From assembly GCF_031885415.1 (NCBI RefSeq), contig NZ_CP116871.1, positions 124,001 through 188,000 on the forward strand: a stretch of DNA of 64,000 nucleotides, given 5' to 3'. A program made the position numbers and the translations under genes. Shown piece by piece: positions 54,251 through 64,000 of the stretch (the first letter of the stretch is position 1; every line of letters begins with the position of its first letter). The DNA is from Microbacterium forte (GTDB lineage: Bacteria > Actinomycetota > Actinomycetes > Actinomycetales > Microbacteriaceae). The notes below the pieces were generated by a model. It was not told the DNA's origin, did not search any database, and saw only the letters and a program-made list of their open reading frames with translations.

Positions 54251-56800
54251 ATGGCCGATGACAACAATGACTACGACGCCCCTACCCTCGACTTCTCTGC
54301 GGATGCTGACGCGCCCGCAGAGGTAGTCGCCGACGCTCCGGAGGCCGACGGCACGTCCGATGCTTCGGAGGACGGCGCGGGTTCGACCGCTGAGCCCTCT
54401 CCGGCGGAGGAGACTCCTGCTGCGGATGCTCCTGCTGAGGATGCTTCTGCTGCGGATGCTCCTGCTGAGGACGCACCTCCTGCGGAGGCTTCCGCCGAGG
54501 CAGTTCCTGCCGCTGAGGCTCCTACTTCTGCCGCTGACGCTCCTGCCGCTGACGCTCCTGCCGCTGACGCTCCTGCCGCTGACGCTCCTGCTGCTGACGC
54601 TCCTGCCGTCGACGCTCCCGCGGCCGAAGCCTCTTCTGAAGAGACCGCTGCTGAGCCTGCCCAGGAGAAGCCCGAGGCGCCCCAGCCCCTCACGGCCGTG
54701 TCGCTGGGGCTGCTGCCCGAGGTCTTCGTCTCTCAGGTATCGACGCAGCTGCACTTCTACGCTCCCGAGGTCCTTCCGCTCCCGGCCCGTCCGGGCCGCG
54801 AGCGTGTGTTCGACCGCATCGCCGAGCGGGAGCCGGAGGAGCCGGCCGGCCGCCGTGGCCGCCGCCGTCGCGGTGGTTCCGACGATGTCGAGCCGCGCGA
54901 GCCGCGTGAGCAGCGTGACGAACCTCGCCAGCCCCGCCAGCGCGTCGTCGAGTACATCACCGAGCCCAAGGCGATCAAGGGTTCCACGCGCCTCGAGGCG
55001 AAGAAGCAGCGCCGTCGCGACGGACGGGATGCCGGTCGTCGGCGACCGGTCGTCACCGAGGCGGAGTTCCTCGCGCGTCGTGAGTCTGTCGACCGCAAGA
55101 TGGTCGTCCGTTCCAAGAACGGCCGGACGCAGATCGGCGTCCTCGAAGACGGCGTGCTCGTCGAGCACTATGTCGCGCGCAACCAGGATGCCTCGCTGAT
55201 CGGCAATGTCTACCTCGGCCGCGTGCAGAACGTGCTGCCGAGCATGGAGGCCGCGTTCGTCGACATCGGCCGTGGCCGCAATGCCGTGCTCTACTCCGGC
55301 GAGGTCGACTGGGATGGCGTCGAGACCGGCAACCAGCCGCGTCGTATCGAACTCGCGCTCAAGGCGGGCGACCGCGTCCTGGTGCAGGTCACCAAGGATC
55401 CGATCGGCCACAAGGGCGCCCGTCTGACCAGCCAGATCTCGCTTCCGGGTCGCTACCTCGTGTATGTGCCCGGCGGATCGATGAACGGCATCAGCCGCAA
55501 GCTGCCCGACAACGAGCGCACGCGCCTGAAGCGCATCCTCAAGGAGGTTCTCCCCGAGTCCTCCGGGGTGATCGTCCGCACGGCGGCCGAAGGTGCCACC
55601 GAAGACCAGCTCACTCGCGATGTTCAGCGGCTCACCAGCCAGTGGGAGCACATCCGCAAGCAGGTCGAGAGCCAGCAGGCGCCGGCGCTGCTGCACGCCG
55701 AGCCCGACCTTCTGGTCAAGATCGTCCGCGACGTCTTCAACGAGGACTTCACGAAGATGCTGATCCAGGGCGAGGACGCGCAGCGCACGATCCGCGCCTA
55801 CCTCGAGAGTGTCGCGCCTGATCTGCTCGAGCGCGTCGAGTCGTACGAGGACGAGAGCGATCCCTTCGATGTGTTCCGGATCACGGAGCAGATCGAGAAG
55901 GCGCTCGACCGCAAGGTCTGGCTGCCGTCCGGTGGCTCGCTGGTCATCGACCGCACCGAGGCCATGACGGTCGTCGACGTCAACACGGGAAAGTTCGTCG
56001 GCTCGGGCGGAAACCTCGAAGAGACGGTCACCAAGAACAATCTCGAGGCGGCGGAAGAGATCGTCCGCCAGCTGCGTCTGCGCGACATCGGCGGCATCAT
56101 CGTCGTCGACTTCATCGACATGGTGCTCGAATCGAACCGCGACCTCGTGCTGCGCCGCCTGATCGAGTGCCTCAGCCGTGACCGGACGAAGCACCAGGTC
56201 GCCGAGGTCACGTCGCTCGGCCTCGTGCAGATGACCCGCAAGAAGCTCGGCCTCGGCCTGCTCGAGACGTTCAGCGAGGCGTGCGACGTGTGCGCCGGTC
56301 GCGGCGTCATCGTGCACCACGACCCGGTCGTGAAGCACCGCTCGAGCAGCAACGGCAACGGCAACGGCAACTCGCAGTCCAACCGTCGCCAGCGCGGCGG
56401 CAACGGCCAGTCGCAGAACTCGGCGCCCGCCGCGGTGACGACGCACAGCATCCCCGAGGGGGCGAAGTCCGCGCTCGCGCAGATCGCGGCCTCGACGCGC
56501 GTTCCGAACGCCGACGAGCCGACGGAGGTCGTCGCTCCCGCCGCGGAGACGACGACGGAAGCCCCCGCCACGCAGGAGCGAGCCAAGAAGCCCCGCAAGA
56601 AGCGCGGATCCGACCGCAAGTCGCCCAAGTCCCCGGCTGAGGCGCTGCTCGATTCCGTGCTCGATGCGCTTCCCGAGCCGAAAGCTCCGGGGCAGGGACG
56701 CGGTCGTCGCCGTGTCTCCACCGCCGCGCTCACCGGCACGCCCATCTCCGTGAACTCGGAGCCGTCAGCGCCGGTCGCGGGCGGGGACTCGCAGTCCTGA
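54251..56800 (+). CDS. rne: ribonuclease E/G family endoribonuclease
   Basis: Single-strand endoribonuclease acting in mRNA decay and rRNA processing. 849 residues. Residues ~1-150 are an acidic, Ala/Pro-rich disordered region; the catalytic core begins near residue 280 with an S1 domain (NVYLGRVQNVLPSMEAAFVDIGRGRNAVLYSGEV), then the RNase H/DNase I-like part with catalytic Asp in VVDVNTGKFVG and IIVVDFIDM, and the zinc-link CDVCAGRG. The C-terminal tail (from ~690) is disordered and basic. As usual in actinobacteria the core is central with tails on both sides. Its 3' end overlaps the DUF4031 gene. Confidence 0.95.
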   Translation: MADDNNDYDAPTLDFSADADAPAEVVADAPEADGTSDASEDGAGSTAEPSPAEETPAADAPAEDASAADAPAEDAPPAEASAEAVPAAEAPTSAADAPAADAPAADAPAADAPAADAPAVDAPAAEASSEETAAEPAQEKPEAPQPLTAVSLGLLPEVFVSQVSTQLHFYAPEVLPLPARPGRERVFDRIAEREPEEPAGRRGRRRRGGSDDVEPREPREQRDEPRQPRQRVVEYITEPKAIKGSTRLEAKKQRRRDGRDAGRRRPVVTEAEFLARRESVDRKMVVRSKNGRTQIGVLEDGVLVEHYVARNQDASLIGNVYLGRVQNVLPSMEAAFVDIGRGRNAVLYSGEVDWDGVETGNQPRRIELALKAGDRVLVQVTKDPIGHKGARLTSQISLPGRYLVYVPGGSMNGISRKLPDNERTRLKRILKEVLPESSGVIVRTAAEGATEDQLTRDVQRLTSQWEHIRKQVESQQAPALLHAEPDLLVKIVRDVFNEDFTKMLIQGEDAQRTIRAYLESVAPDLLERVESYEDESDPFDVFRITEQIEKALDRKVWLPSGGSLVIDRTEAMTVVDVNTGKFVGSGGNLEETVTKNNLEAAEEIVRQLRLRDIGGIIVVDFIDMVLESNRDLVLRRLIECLSRDRTKHQVAEVTSLGLVQMTRKKLGLGLLETFSEACDVCAGRGVIVHHDPVVKHRSSSNGNGNGNSQSNRRQRGGNGQSQNSAPAAVTTHSIPEGAKSALAQIAASTRVPNADEPTEVVAPAAETTTEAPATQERAKKPRKKRGSDRKSPKSPAEALLDSVLDALPEPKAPGQGRGRRRVSTAALTGTPISVNSEPSAPVAGGDSQS
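54531..54620 (+). repeat. 15-bp tandem repeats encoding Ala/Asp/Pro in rne
   Basis: Six 15-base units (ccgctgacgctcctg and variants), the first four identical, encode repeated A-A-D-A-P in the N-terminal tail of the ribonuclease. Looser copies extend to either side. Confidence 0.9.
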
Positions 56801-57031
56801 GGCGATCAGTCGCCTGACCAGCTCCTTGCCGCCGACATGCTGTGCGCCGGCGGCGAGGAGCCGGGGGATGAGCTCTTCGGGGACGTCGTAGTGGTCGAGG
56901 TCGAAGGCGCGTGCAGGAACGTCGTGCGACCTCGCGAAGGCGTGCAGCTCCTGCAGGCTGTCGTCGCTGACGAGATGGGCCCACAGGCGCCCGTGTGCGG
57001 GCCAGATGGGGTCATCGACGAGAACGGTCAT
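56765..57031 (-). CDS. DUF4031 protein
   Basis: 88 residues (MTVLVDDPIWPAHGRLWAHLVSDDSLQELHAFARSHDVPARAFDLDHYDVPEE...), the compact DUF4031 fold with conserved Asp/His/Trp residues; no function is established. The ATG at 57031 gives the family N-terminus. It is antisense to and overlaps the last 36 bases of rne, and is divergent from rplU. Confidence 0.85.
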   Translation of the reverse strand: MTVLVDDPIWPAHGRLWAHLVSDDSLQELHAFARSHDVPARAFDLDHYDVPEELIPRLLAAGAQHVGGKELVRRLIASGLRVPARDRR

Positions 57032-57069
57032 TCGTTCAGCGTATGACCGGACACACCAGGCGGCGCGTT

Positions 57070-57098
57070 TTGCCACAGTGTCCTGCATCCGGTAAAGT
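57070..57098 (+). promoter_or_regulatory. promoter of rplU-rpmA
   Basis: TTGCCA (57070-57075) and TAAAGT (57093-57098) are separated by exactly 17 bases, the best sigma-A-type promoter in the window. Transcription would start near 57105. Confidence 0.7.
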
Positions 57099-57104
57099 AG
57101 TCCC

Positions 57105-57242
57105 TTGGTGCGTATGCCGCGTCGTCCTGGACGGTCGAAGCGGAGAGTCTTGCGTTCGTGCCCGTCGCCCAGCGTCGCATGCAAGCAACAGTCTTCCCGT
57201 GAGATATCGGAGCCGCGAGCTCCCCAACGAAACAGGTATGAA
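57105..57242 (+). promoter_or_regulatory. rplU mRNA leader
   Basis: About 138 bases lie between the expected transcription start and rplU. The first part includes gtcgtcctggacgg and later ggagccgcgagctcc dyads, so the leader may be structured; ribosomal protein operons are often autoregulated this way. No known leader motif could be confirmed by eye. Confidence 0.4.
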
Positions 57243-57551
57243 GTGGTTTACGCAGTAGTGCGCGCCGGTGGGCGGCAGGAGAAGGTCGAGGTCGGCACGA
57301 TCGTTCAGCTCGACCGTGTCAAGGCTGCCCAGGGCGAGAAGATCGAGCTGGCCGCAGTGCTGCTCGTCGACGGCGCCTCGGTGACCACCGACGCCGACTC
57401 GCTGGCGAAGGTCAAGGTCACGGCAGAGGTCATCGGCAACCTCCGCGGCCCGAAGATCATCATCCAGAAGTACAAGAACAAGACCGGCTACAAGAAGCGC
57501 CAGGGCCACCGTCAGGAGCTCACGCGCGTCAAGATCACCGGCATCAAGTAA
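57243..57551 (+). CDS. rplU: 50S ribosomal protein L21
   Basis: 102 residues, the standard length, from a GTG giving [21 protein letters not shown], the conserved N-terminus. The rRNA-binding tail [22 protein letters not shown] is present. A weak ribosome site precedes the GTG. First gene of rplU-rpmA-obg, a nearly universal bacterial arrangement. Confidence 0.97.
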   Translation: MVYAVVRAGGRQEKVEVGTIVQLDRVKAAQGEKIELAAVLLVDGASVTTDADSLAKVKVTAEVIGNLRGPKIIIQKYKNKTGYKKRQGHRQELTRVKITGIK

Positions 57552-57569
57552 GACCGAGGAGACCAGGAC

Positions 57570-57827
57570 ATGGCACATAAAAAGGGCGCAAGCTCCACCC
57601 GTAACGGTCGTGACTCCAACGCTCAGCGACTTGGCGTCAAGCGCTTCGGTGGACAGCAGGTTCTCGCCGGCGAGATCATCGTCCGCCAGCGCGGCACGCA
57701 CTTCCACCCCGGCGTGAACGTCGGCCGCGGTGGCGACGACACCCTGTTCGCTCTGGCCGCCGGTGCGGTGCAGTTCGGCGCGAAGGGCGGCCGCAAGGTC
57801 GTCAACATCGTCGCCGCTGCTGAGTGA
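57570..57827 (+). CDS. rpmA: 50S ribosomal protein L27
   Basis: 85 residues starting [29 protein letters not shown], the N-terminal arm that reaches the peptidyl-transferase centre. There is no cleavable N-terminal extension of the kind found in Firmicutes. It begins 18 bases after rplU with a good ribosome site. Confidence 0.98.
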   Translation: MAHKKGASSTRNGRDSNAQRLGVKRFGGQQVLAGEIIVRQRGTHFHPGVNVGRGGDDTLFALAAGAVQFGAKGGRKVVNIVAAAE

Positions 57828-57844
57828 TCACAGCACGACAGTAG

Positions 57845-60252
<2,408 letters not shown>

Positions 60253-60261
60253 ACTGGGCGG

Positions 60262-61515
60262 ATGACCGACCAGACCCCCCAGACGCGCCTGGAGCTCGCC
60301 AAAGAGGCGTCCCGAGCCACGGCCAGGCTGACCAGCGATGACAAGGCCCGGGCTCTCGAGGCCATCGCGGTGGCTCTCGAGCAGAATGCTGCCGCGATCA
60401 TCGCGGCCAACGGTCGAGACATCGAGCGAGGTCGGTCCGACGGCATCGGAGAATCGCTGATCGACCGGCTGCGCCTCGACGAGAAGCGCGTCGCCGCTCT
60501 CGCCGCGGCAGTCCGCCAGGTCGCGGCCCTGCCCGACCCCGTCGGTCGCGTCGTCGGAGGGCATCGGATGCCCAACGGCGTGGCGCTGGAGCAGGTGCGG
60601 GTGCCCTTCGGAGTGGTCGGCGCGATCTACGAGGCGCGTCCGAACGTCACCGTCGACATCGCCGCGCTCGCGCTGCGCTCGGGCAACTCCGTGGTCCTGC
60701 GCGGTGGCAGCGCCGCACGAGAGTCGAACACCGTGCTCGTCGAGATCATGCGCGGCGCGCTGCAGGCTGCGGGCGTCACGCCGGAAGCGGTGCAGACGGT
60801 CGACGACTTCGGTCGAGACGGCGCCACGGCATTGATGCACGGACGCGGGTTCATCGACGTGCTCGTGCCCCGGGGCAGCGCGGGCCTGATCGAGACCGTC
60901 GTGACCGAGGCCACCGTCCCCGTGATCGAGACAGGCGCAGGCAATGTGCACATCGTGCTCGACGAGAGCGCTCCTGACGACTGGGCGCAGGACATCGTGG
61001 TGAACGCGAAAGTGCAGCGTCCCAGTGTCTGCAACGCCGTCGAGACGGTGCTCGTGCTCCGTCAAGCCGCACCGCGGCTCGTGCCGCTCGTCGCGAGCGC
61101 ACTGCAGAGCGAGGGAGTCGCGATCCACGGTGACGACATGGTGGCGGGGCTCGTCTCGAACGTGATCCCGGCGACGGAAGACGACTGGGCGACGGAGTAC
61201 CTCAGTCTCGACATCGCGATCAAGGTCGTCGACACCCTCGACGATGCGCTCGACCACATCCGTCGCTACAGCACCGGGCACACGGAGTCGATCATCACCA
61301 CCGATTCGCGCAACGCTGAGCGATTCCTGGCCGAGGTCGACTCGGCGGTCGTGATGGTGAACACGTCCACTCGGTTCACTGACGGGGGAGAGTTCGGGTT
61401 CGGCGCCGAGGTCGGCATCTCGACGCAGAAGCTGCACGCGCGAGGACCGATGGGGCTTTCCGAGCTGACCAGCACGAAATGGCTGGCGCGTGGGGCAGGG
61501 CAGACGCGCGGCTGA
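60262..61515 (+). CDS. proA: gamma-glutamyl phosphate reductase
   Basis: NADPH-dependent second step of proline synthesis, converting glutamyl phosphate to glutamate semialdehyde. 417 residues of the aldehyde dehydrogenase superfamily; catalytic Cys in RPSVCNAVETVL (~255), with VPFGVVGAIYEARPNVT and ETGAGNVHIVLDE typical of ProA. Directly after proB, forming the usual pair. Confidence 0.97.
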   Translation: MTDQTPQTRLELAKEASRATARLTSDDKARALEAIAVALEQNAAAIIAANGRDIERGRSDGIGESLIDRLRLDEKRVAALAAAVRQVAALPDPVGRVVGGHRMPNGVALEQVRVPFGVVGAIYEARPNVTVDIAALALRSGNSVVLRGGSAARESNTVLVEIMRGALQAAGVTPEAVQTVDDFGRDGATALMHGRGFIDVLVPRGSAGLIETVVTEATVPVIETGAGNVHIVLDESAPDDWAQDIVVNAKVQRPSVCNAVETVLVLRQAAPRLVPLVASALQSEGVAIHGDDMVAGLVSNVIPATEDDWATEYLSLDIAIKVVDTLDDALDHIRRYSTGHTESIITTDSRNAERFLAEVDSAVVMVNTSTRFTDGGEFGFGAEVGISTQKLHARGPMGLSELTSTKWLARGAGQTRG

Positions 61516-61519
61516 GGGC

Positions 61520-61525
61520 TAGACT
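61520..61525 (+). promoter_or_regulatory. possible -10 element before the small membrane gene
   Basis: TAGACT lies five bases after the proA stop and 57 bases before the next gene; it could drive the small membrane gene and nadD. Confidence 0.4.
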
Positions 61526-61581
61526 AGGGGGCGCTGTGGCTCTTCGTGAGTCATGCCCGCCAGCCACGAAACGGAGTCAGG

Positions 61582-61806
61582 ATGAACCTCGTCGCACAGA
61601 TCGCGATGGTCGCTGCCGAAACCGAGCACCACGGCAATGTGCAGCTCGAGACGCTGATCTTCGGCGTGATCGCCATCATCGTCTTCGCCTTCCTCGGCCT
61701 GGTCACGCTGTCGTACAAGAACGTCGCCAACCGCCACTCCGCCAAGGCCGACGCCTGGGCGGCGAAGCACGGCAAGGACGGCCACGAGGCAGGGCACGGC
61801 CACTAG
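61582..61806 (+). CDS. small single-pass membrane protein with His-rich C-terminus
   Basis: 74 residues: a short N-terminus, one transmembrane helix (~25-45, LIFGVIAIIVFAFLGLVTLSY) and a charged C-terminus ending in GKDGHEAGHGH, which might bind metal. ggagtcagg precedes the ATG. It sits six bases before nadD. I do not recognise a function. Confidence 0.8.
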   Translation: MNLVAQIAMVAAETEHHGNVQLETLIFGVIAIIVFAFLGLVTLSYKNVANRHSAKADAWAAKHGKDGHEAGHGH

Positions 61807-61812
61807 GCCCGT

Positions 61813-62415
61813 ATGAACGACACGACCTCGCGTCCTGCGCGCATCGGTGTGATGGGCGGCACCTTCGACCCCATCCACCATGGCCACCTGGTCGCCGCGA
61901 GCGAGGTCGCCCACTCCTTCGATCTCGACGAGGTCGTCTTCGTCCCCACCGGACACCCATGGCAGAAGTCGGATGTCACCCCCAGCGAGCATCGCTACCT
62001 GATGACGGTGATCGCCACTGCATCCAACCCGCAGTTCACGGTGAGCAGGGTGGACATCGACCGTGAGGGGCCGACCTATACGATCGACACCCTTCGCGAC
62101 CTGAAGGAGAAGCGCCCCGACGCAGAGCTCTTCTTCATCACCGGTGCCGACGCCGTGGCGCAAATTCTCAGTTGGAGGGACCATGATGAACTGTGGGAGT
62201 TGGCCCACTTCGTCGCGGTCTCGCGTCCAGGACACGTTCTAAGCACTGACGGCCTCCCCAGCGACAACGTCAGCCAACTGGAGGTGCCGGCGCTGTCCAT
62301 CTCGTCGACGGCCTGCCGCGTGCGGGTCCGCGACGACGAGCCGGTCTGGTACCTCGTCCCCGACGGAGTCGTTCAATACATCGCGAAGCATCATCTGTAT
62401 CGGAGCAAGGCATGA
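61813..62415 (+). CDS. nadD: nicotinate-nucleotide adenylyltransferase
   Basis: Forms nicotinic acid adenine dinucleotide from NaMN and ATP in NAD synthesis. 200 residues with the nucleotidyltransferase motif [12 protein letters not shown] and the C-terminal ISSTACR (the family's ISST-x2-R). Overlaps the next gene by four bases; nadD and rsfS are commonly neighbours, here with one gene between. Confidence 0.96.
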   Translation: MNDTTSRPARIGVMGGTFDPIHHGHLVAASEVAHSFDLDEVVFVPTGHPWQKSDVTPSEHRYLMTVIATASNPQFTVSRVDIDREGPTYTIDTLRDLKEKRPDAELFFITGADAVAQILSWRDHDELWELAHFVAVSRPGHVLSTDGLPSDNVSQLEVPALSISSTACRVRVRDDEPVWYLVPDGVVQYIAKHHLYRSKA

Positions 62416-63557
62416 GTACATCGGATCAGCAGGGTCACGGTCCGCTGACGCGAAAGCAGCTGCGTGAGATCCGGCTGACGGGTTCCACGCCGGTCATCTC
62501 GGTGGAGGAGGCTGCAGCTGCGGCTGCCGTCGCGGCTCCACCCGTGCCGCCGAAGCCAGAGGCGCCCGAGTCGACCACGGTCGAGCCCACCCCGCCGGCC
62601 CGGTCAGGCGCGAGCGACACCGAGGGGGAGACCTCCCACGGGACTGTGGGGCTGACACGTCGACAGGTTCGCGAGCGCGAGCGCGCCGCGACGGGATCGG
62701 TTCCTGTCGACGAGTCCGATGCTCCTGAGGGATCGGCCCCCGAGAATGCGGCCGAAGAGACGCAGCCCGTCGAGCCCGCATCCGAGCCGAAGACCGAGAC
62801 TCCCGCGTCCTCTGCATCCGATGATGATGACGAAGACGATGACGACACTGCTGTCGAGGGCCTCCCCGCTCCCGTCAGTGCTTCGACGTCCGTCGAGGCC
62901 ACGGATGACGACGCTCAGACCGCTCCCGAAGCGGGCGACACCTCTGCGGCCGTGGCCGAACTCGGCATCGACGCAGATCCGGCCGATGCGAACGACGACG
63001 TCCTGGCCGATGTGGCCGAGTCCGATGACGTCGACATCGCCGAAGGGGAGCGCCCGACGGTGAACTCCGCCTTCGGGCAGGAGCTGCTCACCGACGGCGC
63101 AGAGACCCGCAAGCCCTTCTCACCGTCGTTCGACGAGCTTCTGACCGTCGGTGACTCGACCGGATCGCAGCATCTGGCTCCGAACACGCTCATCTTCAAC
63201 CCCTCCCCGGGAGACGGGTCGCTGTCTGGCCCGGTCGCCTCCACGGGGGAGATCCTCGTGACCGGCTCGTACGAACTGCCCAAGGGCCTCGGTTCGCAGG
63301 GTCACGCGCACGGCACCACAGACGGCAAGGATGTGGACGCCGTGCTGATCGACGGCGAGCTGCCTCCGGCATCGTCGCCCACGCCGATCGCCGCCAGTGC
63401 GGCCGTCAGCACCATCAAGCCCGCCGGTGAGGTCATCCGCCCACCCGCCCCCGAAAAGGGCAACAAACTCATGCTCATCCTCGCGATCGTGGCGGGTGGT
63501 CTTGCGCTCGCGCTGGGCGTTTCCCTGATCGTCGCCTTCAACTCGAATGTGTTCTAA
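62412..63557 (+). CDS. acidic, largely disordered membrane protein with two LTRxQxRE motifs
   Basis: 381 residues. Two similar motifs start the protein: [18 protein letters not shown] (~12-29) and [19 protein letters not shown] (~77-95). Between and after lies a long Asp/Glu/Pro/Thr-rich, probably disordered stretch, then a transmembrane helix near the very C-terminus (~355-375, [25 protein letters not shown]). The bulk should be cytoplasmic. It overlaps nadD and rsfS. No family recognised. Confidence 0.85.
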   Translation: MSTSDQQGHGPLTRKQLREIRLTGSTPVISVEEAAAAAAVAAPPVPPKPEAPESTTVEPTPPARSGASDTEGETSHGTVGLTRRQVRERERAATGSVPVDESDAPEGSAPENAAEETQPVEPASEPKTETPASSASDDDDEDDDDTAVEGLPAPVSASTSVEATDDDAQTAPEAGDTSAAVAELGIDADPADANDDVLADVAESDDVDIAEGERPTVNSAFGQELLTDGAETRKPFSPSFDELLTVGDSTGSQHLAPNTLIFNPSPGDGSLSGPVASTGEILVTGSYELPKGLGSQGHAHGTTDGKDVDAVLIDGELPPASSPTPIAASAAVSTIKPAGEVIRPPAPEKGNKLMLILAIVAGGLALALGVSLIVAFNSNVF

Positions 63558-63940
63558 TGCAGTCACCTGAAACCGCCGAAGAGATGCTCCAGCTCGCGGC
63601 CGACGCCGCCGTCTCGAAGGGCGGTGAAGATCTCGTCGCCCTCAACGTGTCGGAGCCTCTTCCGCTCGTCGACATCTTCCTGCTCGTCACCGGAAACAGC
63701 GAGCGGAACGTCGCCGCCATCGCCGATGAGATCGAGGACAAGCTCATCGAAGCCGGCCACAAGCGGGTCCGCCGTGAGGGTCGTGCGGAGGCCCGCTGGG
63801 TGCTCCTCGACTTCGGCGACCTGATCGTGCACGTCTTCCACCAGGAGGAGCGGGTCTACTACGGCCTCGAGCGCCTGTGGAAGGACTGCCCTGTGGTGCC
63901 GTTCGAGCTCGCAGACTCCGCTGCAGCAGACCGCGACTGA
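63557..63940 (+). CDS. rsfS: ribosomal silencing factor RsfS
   Basis: Binds L14 on the 50S subunit and blocks subunit joining when nutrients are scarce. 127 residues with the family signatures DIFLLVTGNSERNVAAIADEIEDKL, GRAEARWVLLDFGDLIVHVFH and EERVYYGLERLW. Start overlaps the previous stop by one base. Confidence 0.96.
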   Translation: MQSPETAEEMLQLAADAAVSKGGEDLVALNVSEPLPLVDIFLLVTGNSERNVAAIADEIEDKLIEAGHKRVRREGRAEARWVLLDFGDLIVHVFHQEERVYYGLERLWKDCPVVPFELADSAAADRD

Positions 63941-63941
63941 C

Positions 63942-64000
63942 ATGAGCGTCCACCTGATCACCGGTGCCGGTTCCGGCATCGGCTCCGTCGTCGCGCGCCG
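63942..64000 (+). CDS. short-chain dehydrogenase/reductase (3' end outside window)
   Basis: Only the first ~19 codons are in the window: MSVHLITGAGSGIGSVVAR. The TGxxxGIG motif is the cofactor-binding glycine-rich loop of SDR enzymes. It starts one base after the rsfS stop. Substrate unknown. Confidence 0.8.
   Translation, partial: MSVHLITGAGSGIGSVVAR

Noticed and set aside
53966..56446. Very long open frame antisense to rne
   Set aside because: It mirrors the codon pattern of rne, has low-complexity composition with no domain or ribosome site, and overlaps a gene with clear catalytic motifs. Typical GC-rich shadow frame.

Overview
The window is a chromosomal segment of a high-GC actinomycete, most probably a Microbacterium or a close relative in the Microbacteriaceae. 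That rests on the strong G/C bias at third codon positions, on WhiA, RbpA, paired ClpP1/ClpP2 and an actinobacterial translational T-box, and on the order uvrA-uvrC-rapZ-whiA followed by sodA and gap-pgk-tpiA-secG-rbpA. It carries no rRNA, CRISPR array, insertion sequence or prophage. Most genes sit in tight operons with 1-4 base overlaps, and strong GC hairpins separate the units.

Layout. 1-6.7 kb: nucleotide excision repair (uvrA partial, uvrC), then rapZ and whiA. 6.9-11.3 kb: superoxide dismutase, three successive glycolytic enzymes, SecG and RbpA. 11.4-12.6 kb: a membrane protein with an extracellular zincin motif, then tRNA-Gly and tRNA-Pro. 13.0-16.5 kb: trigger factor with an unusual Lys/Ala tail, a TPR protein, clpP1 and clpP2. 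16.6-20.9 kb: a deoxyribose catabolism operon (SorC/DeoR-type regulator, deoC, aldehyde dehydrogenase, and an aldehyde dehydrogenase lacking its catalytic domain). 21.1-27.4 kb: an accessory block in which a secreted I36-like protein, a lipoprotein, a peptidoglycan-binding adaptor and a MacB-type ABC protein are divergent from an ECF sigma factor and its membrane partner. These two blocks separate clpP2 from clpX.

27.6-35.9 kb: clpX, a Nudix hydrolase, an M3 oligopeptidase with a LysR gene, the tdh-kbl threonine catabolic operon, and an ArsR-type regulator preceded by four TTTGCA repeats spaced exactly 14 bp. 35.7-38.5 kb: a small gene and an archaeal-like valyl-tRNA synthetase. 38.6-41.7 kb: a compact type VII secretion-associated cluster (YbaB-like, WXG100, a second small helical protein, a large protein with an alpha/beta-hydrolase domain, a lipoprotein) with no secretion ATPase in view. 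41.8-46.8 kb: a complete peptide-type ABC importer whose two ATPases are fused. 46.8-53.3 kb: a pentapeptide-repeat protein, then a T-box-controlled ileS with folC, a DUF4233 gene and ndk. 53.4-64.0 kb: VKOR, ribonuclease E/G, DUF4031, rplU-rpmA-obg-proB-proA, a small membrane protein, nadD, a repetitive acidic membrane protein, rsfS and the start of a short-chain dehydrogenase.

The two strongest candidates for uncharacterised systems are the sigma-factor/secreted peptide/MacAB-like block (21.1-27.4 kb) and the WXG100-hydrolase-lipoprotein cluster (38.6-41.7 kb). All functional statements are inferred from sequence motifs and gene context; no similarity search was run.
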